Of a DNA stretch of 64,000 nucleotides, positions 51,863 to 61,158 are shown in pieces. The translations under genes were made by a program, and so were the position numbers. This DNA is from Halonotius aquaticus (GTDB taxonomy: Archaea > Halobacteriota > Halobacteria > Halobacteriales > Haloferacaceae), in NCBI RefSeq assembly GCF_003605575.1, contig NZ_QKNY01000018.1, forward strand, positions 434,001 through 498,000. Direction: 5' to 3'. Below the pieces are notes generated by a model, which saw nothing but the letters and a program-made list of their open reading frames with translations, was not told the origin of the DNA and did not search any database. The stretch's first letter is position 1. The number at the start of each line of letters is the position of its first letter.

Positions 51863-53194
51863 GTGACATCACGGGTTCGTCGTGCCGGCGCGTTCGCCCT
51901 CGTGGCCACGCTGTCGCTTGTGGCCCCGATTGCCGGCGCGGCGACAGCGGTTCCCTTCGCCGCCATCGGCGTGGCCGCGGCAACACTCATCAACGACGGC
52001 CCCGTCTTCGAGTTATTTGCCCGACCGGGCGATCGGCAGGACGGCCGGCTCAACGGGCTGGCCGGCTTCGGCTTTGCAGCCGCTGGGTTGGCCTTACTGT
52101 TGGCACTGCCGCAGGCTGGGCTCCCAGCGGAGATCTTTGTCGCCGCCCTGTTGGTACTCGGCGTCGGCAACCTCGGGACTGAGATCGCCCGCACCCGCAG
52201 TAGCGATCCATTTCTCGCCGTCGCCGGCTTTCTTGCCGGCGGGATTCCGGCAGCGATCGCCGGCCAGTTCGTCGTCGGAGTCGTCAACGGCGAGACCGTC
52301 GCGTGGTCGGCGGTGATCTTTCTGGCCGTGATCGGCGGGCTGATCGCCGCGCTGCTCAGAGAGTTGCTGTACGAGCGTGACGATCCGGTCGTCGTGTTGT
52401 CGGTCGGCCTCGCCAGTTGGTTTGTCGCCACGTTGGTCGGCACAGTCCCAACCACGGAGTTGATCGCCGCCGTCATCGTGACCGTCGCCCTCGGTGGGAT
52501 CTCCTACGGGCTTGGGACGGCCAATGTCTCCGGAATGCTGACCGGGATCTTGCTCGGCGTGTTGACGATCGTCCTCGGCGGCTTCGGCTGGTTTGCCGTG
52601 TTGATCGCCTTCTTTGCGATCGGCGGGCTGGCCTCGAAGTTTCGCTACGACCGAAAGGCCGCCCGCGGCGTCGCCGAGGACAACAACGGCGCCCGCGGGA
52701 TGAGCAACGTCCTTGCCAACTCGGGGGTTGCCCTGCTAGCGGTCATCGCGGCCGCCGCCGGGGAGCTGGTCGAGCCAGCAGCCATCGTCAGCCTCGCCAT
52801 CCCGTTTGCCTTCGCCGGCTCGCTGGCGACCGCTCTCGGCGACACGCTGTCGAGTGAGATCGGCTGTCTCTACGACCGGCCGCGGCTCATCACCACCTTC
52901 GAGCGTGTCGACCCCGGCACCGACGGCGCGGTGACGTGGCAGGGCGAACTCGCCGGGCTCGTCGGCATCGGGATCATCAGCGCGTTAGCGACGGCGACGC
53001 TCCCGCTTGGGCCAGGTGGAGCGACCGGCATCGCCGCTGGCATCGTCGCCGCTGGCGGGCTCGCTGGCATCACGACCGATAGCATACTGGGGGCGACCAT
53101 CGAGGGTGACCGACTCGGCAACCAACTGGTGAACTTCTGTGCAACGCTGACCGGCGGCGGCGTCAGCGTCGCCCTCGCAGTCGTCCTGTTGTGA
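51863..53194 (+). CDS. DUF92/VTE6-like membrane kinase
   Basis: A 443-residue membrane protein with about ten segments. The C-terminal half has the DUF92 core: RKAARGVAEDNNGARGMSNVLANSGVALL, SLATALGDTLSSEIGCLY, ITTFERVDPGTDGAVTWQGELAGL and GITTDSILGATIEG. DUF92 includes plant VTE6, which phosphorylates phytyl phosphate. The N-terminal 200 residues add hydrophobic segments typical of haloarchaeal members. GTG start at 51863, TATA-like GCGTTAAGTGG at 51832-51842. TGATG overlap with the GNAT gene. Confidence 0.85.
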   Translation: MTSRVRRAGAFALVATLSLVAPIAGAATAVPFAAIGVAAATLINDGPVFELFARPGDRQDGRLNGLAGFGFAAAGLALLLALPQAGLPAEIFVAALLVLGVGNLGTEIARTRSSDPFLAVAGFLAGGIPAAIAGQFVVGVVNGETVAWSAVIFLAVIGGLIAALLRELLYERDDPVVVLSVGLASWFVATLVGTVPTTELIAAVIVTVALGGISYGLGTANVSGMLTGILLGVLTIVLGGFGWFAVLIAFFAIGGLASKFRYDRKAARGVAEDNNGARGMSNVLANSGVALLAVIAAAAGELVEPAAIVSLAIPFAFAGSLATALGDTLSSEIGCLYDRPRLITTFERVDPGTDGAVTWQGELAGLVGIGIISALATATLPLGPGGATGIAAGIVAAGGLAGITTDSILGATIEGDRLGNQLVNFCATLTGGGVSVALAVVLL

Positions 53195-53676
53195 TGCGGT
53201 CGACGATCCGCCACGCAACAGCCGCTGATGCGGCAAGGATTCGCACGCTGCAAGCAGAACTGACCGAGCCTGCACCAACTCTGTTGGACGCAGCACTCAC
53301 CCAAGTAGACACAGCAAGCAACGCGGGAGCCACAACAGCCGACAACACGTCACCAGCGATCGGTGAGTCGTTTGGGCTGTTCGTCTCGGTCAACAACGCT
53401 GATCTGGCCGTTGGCTATCTGCTCGCAGTGACAGGCGAACCAACGCATATTGCTGAGCTCGTTGTCGAGCCAGCATATCGCCGAGAGGGGCGAGCGAAGG
53501 CACTACTTGCCACCATGCTCGAACAATACGGCCATCCGATAACCGTCCACGTCGCTGTCGACAACACGGCGGCACGATCGCTCTATGAAGCAGTCGGGTT
53601 TCAGGAACAGGCGCGAAGCGACGATCAATTCGACGACACCACCGGGGTGACGCTGCGGTATCCAAGCGAGGATTAG
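53194..53676 (+). CDS. GNAT acetyltransferase
   Basis: A 160-residue GNAT-fold protein. The acetyl-CoA loop [21 protein letters not shown] (R-x-x-G-x-A type) lies at about 90-110 and [20 protein letters not shown] near the end. N-terminal [19 protein letters not shown] is typical. Substrate unknown; it may acetylate a protein N-terminus or a small amine. ATG 53194 overlaps the DUF92 stop by one nucleotide; its TAG overlaps the convergent dnaG stop by 3 nt. Confidence 0.82.
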   Translation: MRSTIRHATAADAARIRTLQAELTEPAPTLLDAALTQVDTASNAGATTADNTSPAIGESFGLFVSVNNADLAVGYLLAVTGEPTHIAELVVEPAYRREGRAKALLATMLEQYGHPITVHVAVDNTAARSLYEAVGFQEQARSDDQFDDTTGVTLRYPSED

Positions 53677-55298
53677 GCTTCCAGTTCCGGCTCTGGTGGC
53701 TGCAGTTCCGCGGCGGTTACCACCCGCGTTCCGATCGGCTTTTTGACGAACTCGCCGGTGCTGGCGGCGACAATGTGATCGAGACCGTGTTGGGCAGCAA
53801 CATCGAGGATTCGCTGGCTGCATTCGCCGTCGAGTACCAGCGCGTACGGCTCGTCGGCGGCTTCGATGGCCTCAATGAGTGCTGCTGGCTCGGTCTCGGT
53901 GATGACCCCAAACTCGGCGTCAAGGAGTCGGGCGGTGCCAGTCTCCGCATCGATGACCGCCTCAACGTGGCTGCGTAGGGTCACTGGCTTGGCGTCGTCA
54001 TCGGCATTGGTAGCGTCGTCAGATTCGTCGGCGTCGTCAGCCGAGGGCTCGGCGTCGACAGCCGAATCGGGGTCATCGTCCGCATTGTCGCTGACCGCAG
54101 GTGTCGTGGGAGAGCCAGCGTCAGCCGGGGAGTCAGATATCGCATCCGGTGGGGTAGCCCCATCGTCGGAAACAGGTGCTGCCGCATCGGCATCGGCCGT
54201 CGCGGCGTCAGCGTCAGCCGTGTCGTCGACGGCCCCAGCAGCGTCGACAGCTGACTCCGCTGTGACGGCTTCGTTATTTGTGTTTGACTCAGCGTCCGCG
54301 GCGGCGACCCGAGATGATGTGCCGGTAGGAGGCTGGTCGGACGGCGGCGACGGCGACGCCGCAGGGGAACTCGTCGGAACGACCTCGACCTCAGTGTCCT
54401 CGTCGTCCGGCGGCAGGTGGTCGTCGGCCGACCGGGGTCGCTCGTCGGCGGTTTCGTCGATGATGTCGGCGATCGCCTCCCGGACGTTTGGCGCGCCGCG
54501 AAGCCGGTCGGCGATGACCTTCTGCCGGAGGCGATCAAGCACGGCTGCTCGGGACAGATCCTCAACCGACTGATCGGGCGGCGCAAAGGCGACGAAGTCA
54601 ACATCACCGACCTGCAGCAGCTCCCGGAGGATGAGCTCGCCGCCGCGGTCGCCGTCGACAAAGACGGTCGTCGTTCGCTCGGCGGTAAGATCGGCGACGG
54701 CGTCGGGCACGTCGGTACCCTCGACGGCGATGGCGTTTTTGATCCCGTAGGCCAGCAGCTGACGCACGTCGGCCCGGCCTTCGACGACGATCACCGCATC
54801 GGAGCTTTCGACCCGCGGGCCAGCGGGCAGCCCCTTGTAGTCGACAACATCGGCGACGCGGGCCGAATCCCGCACGTCGTCGACGAGATCAGCACCAGAG
54901 ACGCCGGTTTCGTCGAACGCTGTCGCCAACAGCTCCTTGGCACGGTCGACGATCTCCCGGCGTTTGGCCGCCCGGATATCCTCAATGGCGGTGACCTCGA
55001 TGTCGGCTCGACAGGGGCCAACACGGTTGATCGTTTCCAGGGAGGCCGCTAAGATCGCGGTTTCGGCCTTGCCGAGGCTGGTGGCGATCGTCAGCTCGCC
55101 GAACGATTGGCCATTTTCGGAAGAGATCTCAACGTCGATCCGGCCGACCTTCGAGGACTGCTGGAGGTCACGGAGATCCAACTCATCGCCCAACAGCCCC
55201 TCGGTTTGGCCGAAGACCGCGCCGACGACATCGCTGCGCTCGACGATGCCGTTGGCGGCGATCCGGGCGTGAATCAGATACTTAGTTGTGTCGTCCAT
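53673..55298 (-). CDS. dnaG: Archaeal DnaG primase-like protein
   Basis: A 541-residue protein. N-terminal archaeal domain ([33 protein letters not shown]), then the TOPRIM core: [17 protein letters not shown] (Glu) and [18 protein letters not shown] (DxD). Residues about 275-435 are a long acidic, Ala/Asp/Ser/Pro-rich disordered linker. The C-terminal domain follows ([20 protein letters not shown]... [19 protein letters not shown]). Archaeal DnaG associates with the exosome and may have primase activity. Converges on the GNAT gene by 3 nt. Confidence 0.95.
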   Translation of the reverse strand: MDDTTKYLIHARIAANGIVERSDVVGAVFGQTEGLLGDELDLRDLQQSSKVGRIDVEISSENGQSFGELTIATSLGKAETAILAASLETINRVGPCRADIEVTAIEDIRAAKRREIVDRAKELLATAFDETGVSGADLVDDVRDSARVADVVDYKGLPAGPRVESSDAVIVVEGRADVRQLLAYGIKNAIAVEGTDVPDAVADLTAERTTTVFVDGDRGGELILRELLQVGDVDFVAFAPPDQSVEDLSRAAVLDRLRQKVIADRLRGAPNVREAIADIIDETADERPRSADDHLPPDDEDTEVEVVPTSSPAASPSPPSDQPPTGTSSRVAAADAESNTNNEAVTAESAVDAAGAVDDTADADAATADADAAAPVSDDGATPPDAISDSPADAGSPTTPAVSDNADDDPDSAVDAEPSADDADESDDATNADDDAKPVTLRSHVEAVIDAETGTARLLDAEFGVITETEPAALIEAIEAADEPYALVLDGECSQRILDVAAQHGLDHIVAASTGEFVKKPIGTRVVTAAELQPPEPELEA

Positions 55299-55523
55299 GG
55301 GAACACTCCAGCGACGAACGCGAGTGGCATGATGCCGCTGATATCATATATAAACGCTACGATCTGAAATACCTGTCGTCACCGCTGGCCGCAGGAGCAA
55401 CGCGGAGAGAGGGTGATCGAAGACACAACAGTCTGCGTCGAGATGAAGAACATTTGTCTTCAAGACGGCTGTCTGGGAAGGAGTAGCAATATTTAGGCGT
55501 CGCTGTCGGCTAGGACGCAACGA

Positions 55524-55739
55524 ATGAACCCGTCGATGCGCGCTGTCGGCTGGCTGCTCGCGTTTGCCATCGTCGTCGCCGGCGCGGTACCGTGGTTTCT
55601 CTGGGGGAACAGCCAACTGATCGGTGGCCTCCCGCTGTGGCTGTGGTGGCATATCGGCTGGATGATCGTCGCCACCGCCGTCTTTGCGGCTTTCACCCGC
55701 CACGGCTGGGATCGGTATCTGGGAGGCATCGATGCCTAA
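55524..55739 (+). CDS. DUF3311-type small membrane protein
   Basis: A 71-residue protein with two hydrophobic segments (GWLLAFAIVVAGAVPWFLW; LWLWWHIGWMIVATAVFAAF). The PWFLWGN segment and short second span match DUF3311 proteins, commonly encoded just before an SSS sodium symporter. It ends by overlapping the start of that symporter (ATGCCTAA), indicating coupling and likely a subunit role. Confidence 0.85.
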   Translation: MNPSMRAVGWLLAFAIVVAGAVPWFLWGNSQLIGGLPLWLWWHIGWMIVATAVFAAFTRHGWDRYLGGIDA

Positions 55740-57273
55740 CCCGGCCCTGCTGTCCGGCGGCGGGCTGTCGACAGCGGCGACATCGGTTGAGTTGCTGGTC
55801 GTTGTGGGCTACCTACTTGTCGCCCTCCTGGTTGGGCTCCTTGCCTACCGGCTGACCGGCACCGACGCCGAGGACTACTACCTGGCGAGCCGATCGCTCG
55901 GCACGCTCGTCTTACTGTTTACGACGTTTGCGACGTTGTTGTCGGCGTTTACCTTCTTTGCGGGCCCGAATCTCGCGTACGCCCAGGGCCCTGAGTGGAT
56001 TCTGGTGATGGGAACGATGGACGGGATCCTCTTTGCGATCCTCTGGTATCTCATCGGCTACAAACAGTGGCTGATCGGCCAGCAACACGGCTACGTCACG
56101 CTGCCGGAGATGCTCGGAGATCGTTTCGGTTCCACCCGGCTTCGCGGGCTGGTGGCAGGCGTGAGCCTGTTTTGGCTCTTTCCGTACGTGATGCTCCAAC
56201 AGATGGGCGCCGGCGAGGCGTTGGTCGGCCTCACCGACGGCGCGGTGCCCTACTGGGGTGGGGCCGCGCTGATTACCGTCTTCATGATCCTCTATGTCGG
56301 TCTGGCGGGGATGCGCGGGGTTGCCTGGACGGATACGATCCAGGGGCTGTTCATGCTGGGCGTGATCTGGATCGCTGTCGCATGGGTGTTGTCGGCGATC
56401 GGCGGGCCCGCGGTCGCCGCCGCGGGACTGGAGGCGAACAACCCGACCTTCCTCGCGTTGGGGAGCAGCTTCTACACCCCACAGTATATCATCTCGACGG
56501 CCGTTGTCATCGCCTTCGGGGTGACGATGTTTCCACAGATCAACCAACGGTTCTTTGTCGCCGAGTCGGCAGCAGTGCTAAAGCGATCGTTTACGCTGTG
56601 GCCGGTGTTGGTGCTGCTGCTGTTCGTCCCGGCGTTCCTGTTGGGGACATGGGCGGCTGGCCTCGGGGTGAGTGTGCCCGAGGGCGCGAACGTACTACCG
56701 GTGTTGCTTGGGGAGTACACCCCGGCGTGGTTCGCCGCGCTCGTGATCGCCGGCGCGATGGCGGCGATGATGTCGTCGTCGGATTCGATGCTGTTGTCGG
56801 GCTCGTCGTACTTCACACGGGATCTCTACCGGCCATTTGTCGAGCCCGCCGTGACAGCCGACCGGGAAGCATGGCTCGCCAGAGGCGGCGTCGTCGCCTT
56901 CGCAACCGGAACCTTCCTCGCCAGTCTCACCCGCCCGGGGACGCTGATCCAGGTCGGCAGCACCGCTTTCGGCGGTTTTGCGCAACTCGCGTTGCCGGTC
57001 ATGGTCGCCCTCTACTGGCCGAAGACAACGCGACTCGGGATGCTTGCCGGGATCGGCGGGAGCCAACTGCTGTATCTGAGTCACGTCTTCGTGCCGACGG
57101 TACCGATCGATGTCGGTGGCGTCACCATCGCGCTGTTTGCGCGAACGTACGGTGGCTGGGACGTTGCTCTCGCTGGGATGGCACTAGGGGCGGCACTAAC
57201 CATCGGTGTCTCGTGGGTGACCACAGCCGGCATCGACGAAGCAGCCGAGCGATTCGTCGTCAGCGCGGATTGA
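55732..57273 (+). CDS. Sodium:solute symporter (SSS family)
   Basis: A 513-residue transporter with about 13 transmembrane segments. SSS family hallmarks: ATLLSAFTFFAGPNLAYAQG, YVTLPEMLGDRFGSTRLRGL, GAGEALVGLTDG, YVGLAGMRGVAWTDTIQGLFM and ASSDSMLLSGSSYFTRDLYRPF. ATG 55732 overlaps the DUF3311 stop. The pair resembles monocarboxylate or amino acid permeases of the PutP/ActP line; substrate unknown. Confidence 0.92.
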   Translation: MPNPALLSGGGLSTAATSVELLVVVGYLLVALLVGLLAYRLTGTDAEDYYLASRSLGTLVLLFTTFATLLSAFTFFAGPNLAYAQGPEWILVMGTMDGILFAILWYLIGYKQWLIGQQHGYVTLPEMLGDRFGSTRLRGLVAGVSLFWLFPYVMLQQMGAGEALVGLTDGAVPYWGGAALITVFMILYVGLAGMRGVAWTDTIQGLFMLGVIWIAVAWVLSAIGGPAVAAAGLEANNPTFLALGSSFYTPQYIISTAVVIAFGVTMFPQINQRFFVAESAAVLKRSFTLWPVLVLLLFVPAFLLGTWAAGLGVSVPEGANVLPVLLGEYTPAWFAALVIAGAMAAMMSSSDSMLLSGSSYFTRDLYRPFVEPAVTADREAWLARGGVVAFATGTFLASLTRPGTLIQVGSTAFGGFAQLALPVMVALYWPKTTRLGMLAGIGGSQLLYLSHVFVPTVPIDVGGVTIALFARTYGGWDVALAGMALGAALTIGVSWVTTAGIDEAAERFVVSAD

Positions 57274-57368
57274 GGCGACGCCAGCCGGCACGATCCGATA
57301 CTGGGGTTCTGTCTGTCGACTCCGAGAGACAGGTGACCATCGGGTACGGTGAGCATGTGTGGTGACTA

Positions 57369-57404
57369 ATGGCACATATAGCACACATGGCACACATAAC
57401 ACAC
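57369..57404. repeat. Two tandem 18-bp imperfect repeats
   Basis: ATGGCACATATAGCACAC (57369-57386) is followed directly by ATGGCACACATAACACAC (57387-57404), 15 of 18 positions alike, in the otherwise gene-free and AT-rich 57274-57558 stretch. Such tandem CACA-rich blocks may be protein-binding sites or slippage products. The rest of the spacer holds an oligo-T run (57493-57497) and a likely promoter (57500-57515). Confidence 0.5.
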
Positions 57405-57558
57405 AATAGAACAAACCCGTTTTGTGCTAATATATCAGACAATAGCAGCTGTTTCAAATCTTATCCCCAAAATACCTGAACAACTATTACTGTTTTTGCC
57501 CAAAAACTTATTACTCGTTGACTGCTTGTTCCAGCCGCAAGGGCGAAAGGATTGACGT

Positions 57559-58008
57559 ATGAGTTCAACAAATCTCCACGGCACCGGGCAGTCGACGATG
57601 ACGCCGACAGCCGGGCCGACCGATCCGACCGGCGAGGGCGCAACGATTCCGGAAACGATCCCACAGGCCGAACGGACGGTCTACCGGGACAGCGACACCG
57701 TCATTCGGATCCATCCAGCAACAGCGGGCGACGACGCGCTGTGTGTCACGCTGTACGTCCCACTTGATGAGGTGACGGCGTCGATGACGCCAGCACATGC
57801 CTCCATCTGGCGCGAGCAGTCCTTCGAGACCGGCGCAAACACCGTTGATGCACTCCCAGCGGAGCTGTACGAGCTGTACAGAGAGACGGTCACCGAACTC
57901 ACCGAGCGGTTCGCCGTCTCGATCAGCGAGCCGACGAGCGGCTACGGGCGGTGTCACCGTCGTCACGACGGCCCCGAGATCGTCTCCTTCCGCACACGGC
58001 TGCGGTAG
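57559..58008 (+). CDS. Hypothetical protein
   Basis: A 149-residue protein. The first 35 residues are Thr/Gly/Pro-rich and probably disordered; an internal Met at residue 14 is an alternative start. The folded part (about 40-149) has DTVIRIHPATAGDDALCVTLYVPLDEV and ETVTELTERFAVSISEPTSGYGRCHRRH. It is mixed alpha/beta. No family recognised. TATA-like AACTTATTACTC about 50 nt upstream. Confidence 0.6.
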   Translation: MSSTNLHGTGQSTMTPTAGPTDPTGEGATIPETIPQAERTVYRDSDTVIRIHPATAGDDALCVTLYVPLDEVTASMTPAHASIWREQSFETGANTVDALPAELYELYRETVTELTERFAVSISEPTSGYGRCHRRHDGPEIVSFRTRLR

Positions 58009-58075
58009 CCGTAAAACTGCGGGGCTTGTTGGGGAGTATCCCCAGACTTATTTGGGTATACATCGCACCTTCGCT

Positions 58076-58909
58076 ATGGTCTATCGGTGGCGGTCTCGGC
58101 AGGCTGCCTACACGGTGTGGGGAGCCCAGCGAGAGCCGATGGCCGAGGAGATCAAGCAGCATCTCTTCGACCATCACCAGGATTATCTATCGCATGAGGA
58201 TCCGGGCGTCAGCTGGGAGTGTCCCTACTGCGATCGATCGGAGATCAGCTACGACGAGGAAAAGACGATCCAGCATTTCAAAGACCACCTCTTCGAACAC
58301 GAAGACCAGTTCATCGAGTCGGGCGTCCACGTCGCCGACGACATCGACCGGTCGGGTAATATTCTTGTGAAGGCACCACAGGGCAGTCCGGGCATCAAAA
58401 ACGCCCGGATTCACTTTCTCGCGCCGGGCGATATCGTCATCCTCGTGACGACGAATCCGGCAGCAAGACTCCGGTTGCTGCGGGAAGAACTCGGCAGTTG
58501 GCCGGCGCTGACGGTCGTGTTGACAACGAAGGATAACCCCGCCGAGGACATCGCCGGGCTGGATGTCTCCGATGTGCCGATCGAGATCGTAAAGCTCAGC
58601 AAACGACTCAGCCTCTCGAAGCTCGGCAATACGATCTCACAGGTACTCGACGAACATGGCCGCTCGGAGGGGCGGATCACCGTCGAGTTCGACATCCTCT
58701 CGGAGATCATCGACAAGTTCGGCGAAAAGCCCGCGTTCAAATTCCTCCAGATCCTGACCAACCAGTTCAAAACGGTCGGCGGGATCGCCTACTATCCGCT
58801 GGATCCCGACGCCCACGACAAATCAACGCTCAGTCTCCTCAACGACTCCTTTGATCTCGTGATCCGAGCAACCGAAACCAACTTCATCGCCGACAAGGAT
58901 AATCGCTGA
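58076..58909 (+). CDS. Zinc-finger RecA-like (HTR-like/DUF7504-type) protein
   Basis: A 277-residue protein. Residues about 45-70 form a C2H2-like finger: CPYC near 49-52 followed by FKDHLFEHED. The remainder resembles the core of the protein at 29417: AARLRLLREELGSWPALTVVLTTKDNPAED, then FDILSEIIDKFGEKPAFKFLQILTNQF, with the degenerate end SFDLVIRATE. No canonical Walker A is seen; an inactive NTPase-like fold is possible. Start ATG 58076; MAEEIKQHLF at 58139 is alternative. Probably a signalling or regulatory protein. Confidence 0.7.
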   Translation: MVYRWRSRQAAYTVWGAQREPMAEEIKQHLFDHHQDYLSHEDPGVSWECPYCDRSEISYDEEKTIQHFKDHLFEHEDQFIESGVHVADDIDRSGNILVKAPQGSPGIKNARIHFLAPGDIVILVTTNPAARLRLLREELGSWPALTVVLTTKDNPAEDIAGLDVSDVPIEIVKLSKRLSLSKLGNTISQVLDEHGRSEGRITVEFDILSEIIDKFGEKPAFKFLQILTNQFKTVGGIAYYPLDPDAHDKSTLSLLNDSFDLVIRATETNFIADKDNR

Positions 58910-58962
58910 TCCCCACGAGAGCCGGCACACAGATTGATTTCACTGGAACCCCATAGTTGGGT

Positions 58963-60378
58963 ATGCACCTCTTTTGGCACCGACGGGATCTCCGGGTTCC
59001 AGACAATCGCGGGCTGGCGGCGGCGACAGCCGACGACACGACACTGCCGGTGTATATCGTCGATCACGACATGCTTGCGCGGCTCGGCCGGCGACAGCGC
59101 GCATTTATCATCGACGGCGTCCGCGCGCTCAAAGCTCGCTACCGCGAACTCGGCAGCGATCTCCTGATCAGAGAGGGCACACCAGCGACAACACTCCCGT
59201 CGGTAGCCGAGCGCTACGACGCCGACACCGTCTACTACAATCACCACTACCGGCCGGCGCGACGACATCGCCACCAGCAGGCCGACGAACAGCTACCGAC
59301 AGCGAGTGTGATCGATCTCACGCTCGTCGATCCCGCAACGCTGGCCCCGTCGTATCCGAATCACAGCCAGTTTCACAACGACTGGGAAGCCGAGCCGAAG
59401 CCGACGCCGGCGACCGTCCAGACGGACGCATTGGCCGCTATCGACGATGCGACAACCATCGATGATATCCCGATCAGCGACGAAGCCACCGTTGACGACG
59501 AAGCCCCTGACTCGGGTGCAGTCAATATCGATCGGCCACCAGCCGGCTACGCTGCCGCCCGAGACCGATACGACACGTTTCTGGCCGATGGGATCGAGAC
59601 CTACAACGATACCCGCGATGACATGCAGGCCGCGGTGGAGCGACCGGTCGGGGCGGTCTCGCGGCTCTCACCGTATCTCGCCGCCGGTATGATCGGAATC
59701 CGTGAGGTATGGGCCGATGCAACCGAGCGATACAACGCCGCCGAGGGAAACGCCGCTCGCAAAATCGACAAATACCGGTATGAGCTCTCCTGGCGGGAAC
59801 AAAACTACCACCTCCTGCACTACAATCCGACGCTGCTGACAGAGAACTACAAATCCCTCCCCAACCGGATCGCCTGGGAGAACGATCCCGACGAGATCGC
59901 CGCCTGGAAGGCCGGCGAGACGGGGTATCCGCTCGTCGACGCCGGGATGCGACAGCTGAATCAGGAGGGGTATATCCACAACCGACCCCGGCAGAACGTT
60001 GCCTCGTTTTGTACCAAACACCTCCTGATTGATTGGCGGATCGGCGCGCGGTATTTCGCCGAACAACTCCTCGATCACGACCCCGCAAACAACTACGCCA
60101 ACTGGCAGTGGATCGCCTCGACCGGCACCGACAGCGTCGACGTGCGGATCTTCGATCCCGTCGCCCAACTCTCAAAATACGACGCCAACGCCGACTACGT
60201 CGCCGAATACGTCCCGGAACTCCGCGGGGTCGCCAGCGACGCGATCGTCGAGTGGCCGACGCTGTCGGCGGCAACGCGAGAGCGGCTGGCCCCCGACTAT
60301 TCGGAGCCGATCGTCGACCGGGATGAAGCCTACGAGCGCGCCCAGCGAGTCTTCGAGACGGCGCTCGGCAAGCGATAA
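58963..60378 (+). CDS. phrB: Deoxyribodipyrimidine photolyase (class I)
   Basis: A light-driven DNA repair enzyme that splits cyclobutane pyrimidine dimers using FADH-. 471 residues. N-terminal antenna domain with FWHRRDLRVPDNRGL; the FAD-binding domain has RLSPYLAAGMIGIREVW, YRYELSWREQNYHLL, GYPLVDAGMRQLNQEGYIHNRPRQNVASF, and NNYANWQWIASTGTDS with the conserved Trp residues of electron transfer. The ATG at 58963 (MHLFWHRRD) is preferred over TTG 58957. A Thr/Asp-rich loop (about 165-185) is a halophile insertion. Confidence 0.95.
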   Translation: MHLFWHRRDLRVPDNRGLAAATADDTTLPVYIVDHDMLARLGRRQRAFIIDGVRALKARYRELGSDLLIREGTPATTLPSVAERYDADTVYYNHHYRPARRHRHQQADEQLPTASVIDLTLVDPATLAPSYPNHSQFHNDWEAEPKPTPATVQTDALAAIDDATTIDDIPISDEATVDDEAPDSGAVNIDRPPAGYAAARDRYDTFLADGIETYNDTRDDMQAAVERPVGAVSRLSPYLAAGMIGIREVWADATERYNAAEGNAARKIDKYRYELSWREQNYHLLHYNPTLLTENYKSLPNRIAWENDPDEIAAWKAGETGYPLVDAGMRQLNQEGYIHNRPRQNVASFCTKHLLIDWRIGARYFAEQLLDHDPANNYANWQWIASTGTDSVDVRIFDPVAQLSKYDANADYVAEYVPELRGVASDAIVEWPTLSAATRERLAPDYSEPIVDRDEAYERAQRVFETALGKR

Positions 60379-60390
60379 TCCGCGGGCTGG

Positions 60391-61122
60391 TCAGGCCGGG
60401 CCGAGAAGTGGTCGTGCCAGCCGCCGGAGCAGGCTAGTGAGTCCACCGATGGCCAGCCGACCAACGCCGGTGACACCGAGCTGACGCGTGTTGAGTCCAT
60501 ACCGGGGTGGCTCATCGGCGGCCGCCGCCGTCTTGTCGGCGGTTGAATCGGCTGGCGGGTCGTCGACACGGACGATCGGCCCGTCGTCGCCGGAGAGCTC
60601 GATCGCCGCCTGCACCTGGCGTTCGGTGAGATCGCAACGGGCGGCAATCTCGGAGACGGTCTTCGGGCCGGCTTCGAGCGTGTCGGCGATGCGGTTGAGA
60701 CGTAGCATCCGAAGCAGGAACGCACCGGGATCGAGATCGTCGACCGGATCGGTCTCGGTATCGGCGGTGTCGTACGCGAAGTCGACACGGGCGTCCAGTA
60801 GCAGCCAAAGCCCCCCGAAGACAGCCACAACGGGGGCCCACAGCGTCCAGCGCAGCGGCGGCTGCCGAAACTCGGCGACGAGCCAGACGAGACTGATAGC
60901 AAGCAGCACCACCGCCAGGCCGACCGTCACCCAGCGATTGTCGATGCCGGACGTGTCGATGAGGAACTGGCGGGTTTCAGTGATGAGAAACGCGGTCGCC
61001 AGCCCGGCGACAAGGGCGACGTTGCCGGTAAAAACAATGACGCCACCAGCCACAAGGAGATACACCAAGAGTGTCCGGAGTGACACGCGTTGTGTAACGC
61101 GGGCGGTGAGTGTGGAGGGCAT
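60391..61122 (-). CDS. Membrane protein with C-terminal winged-helix-like segment
   Basis: A 243-residue protein: four to five hydrophobic segments in the N-terminal 115 residues (LLVYLLVAGGVIVFTGNVALVAGLATAFL; VTVGLAVVLLAISLVWLV; WAPVVAVFGGLWLLLDA), then an acidic loop, then a helix-turn-helix-like stretch (IADTLEAGPKTVSEIAARCDLTERQVQAAIELSGDDG) and a Gly/Leu-rich C-terminus. A membrane-bound regulator is a possible reading; no family recognised. Confidence 0.65.
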   Translation of the reverse strand: MPSTLTARVTQRVSLRTLLVYLLVAGGVIVFTGNVALVAGLATAFLITETRQFLIDTSGIDNRWVTVGLAVVLLAISLVWLVAEFRQPPLRWTLWAPVVAVFGGLWLLLDARVDFAYDTADTETDPVDDLDPGAFLLRMLRLNRIADTLEAGPKTVSEIAARCDLTERQVQAAIELSGDDGPIVRVDDPPADSTADKTAAAADEPPRYGLNTRQLGVTGVGRLAIGGLTSLLRRLARPLLGPA

Positions 61123-61158
61123 ACAGAGGGCTATCGGTCGTGTCGAATAAATGGACTG

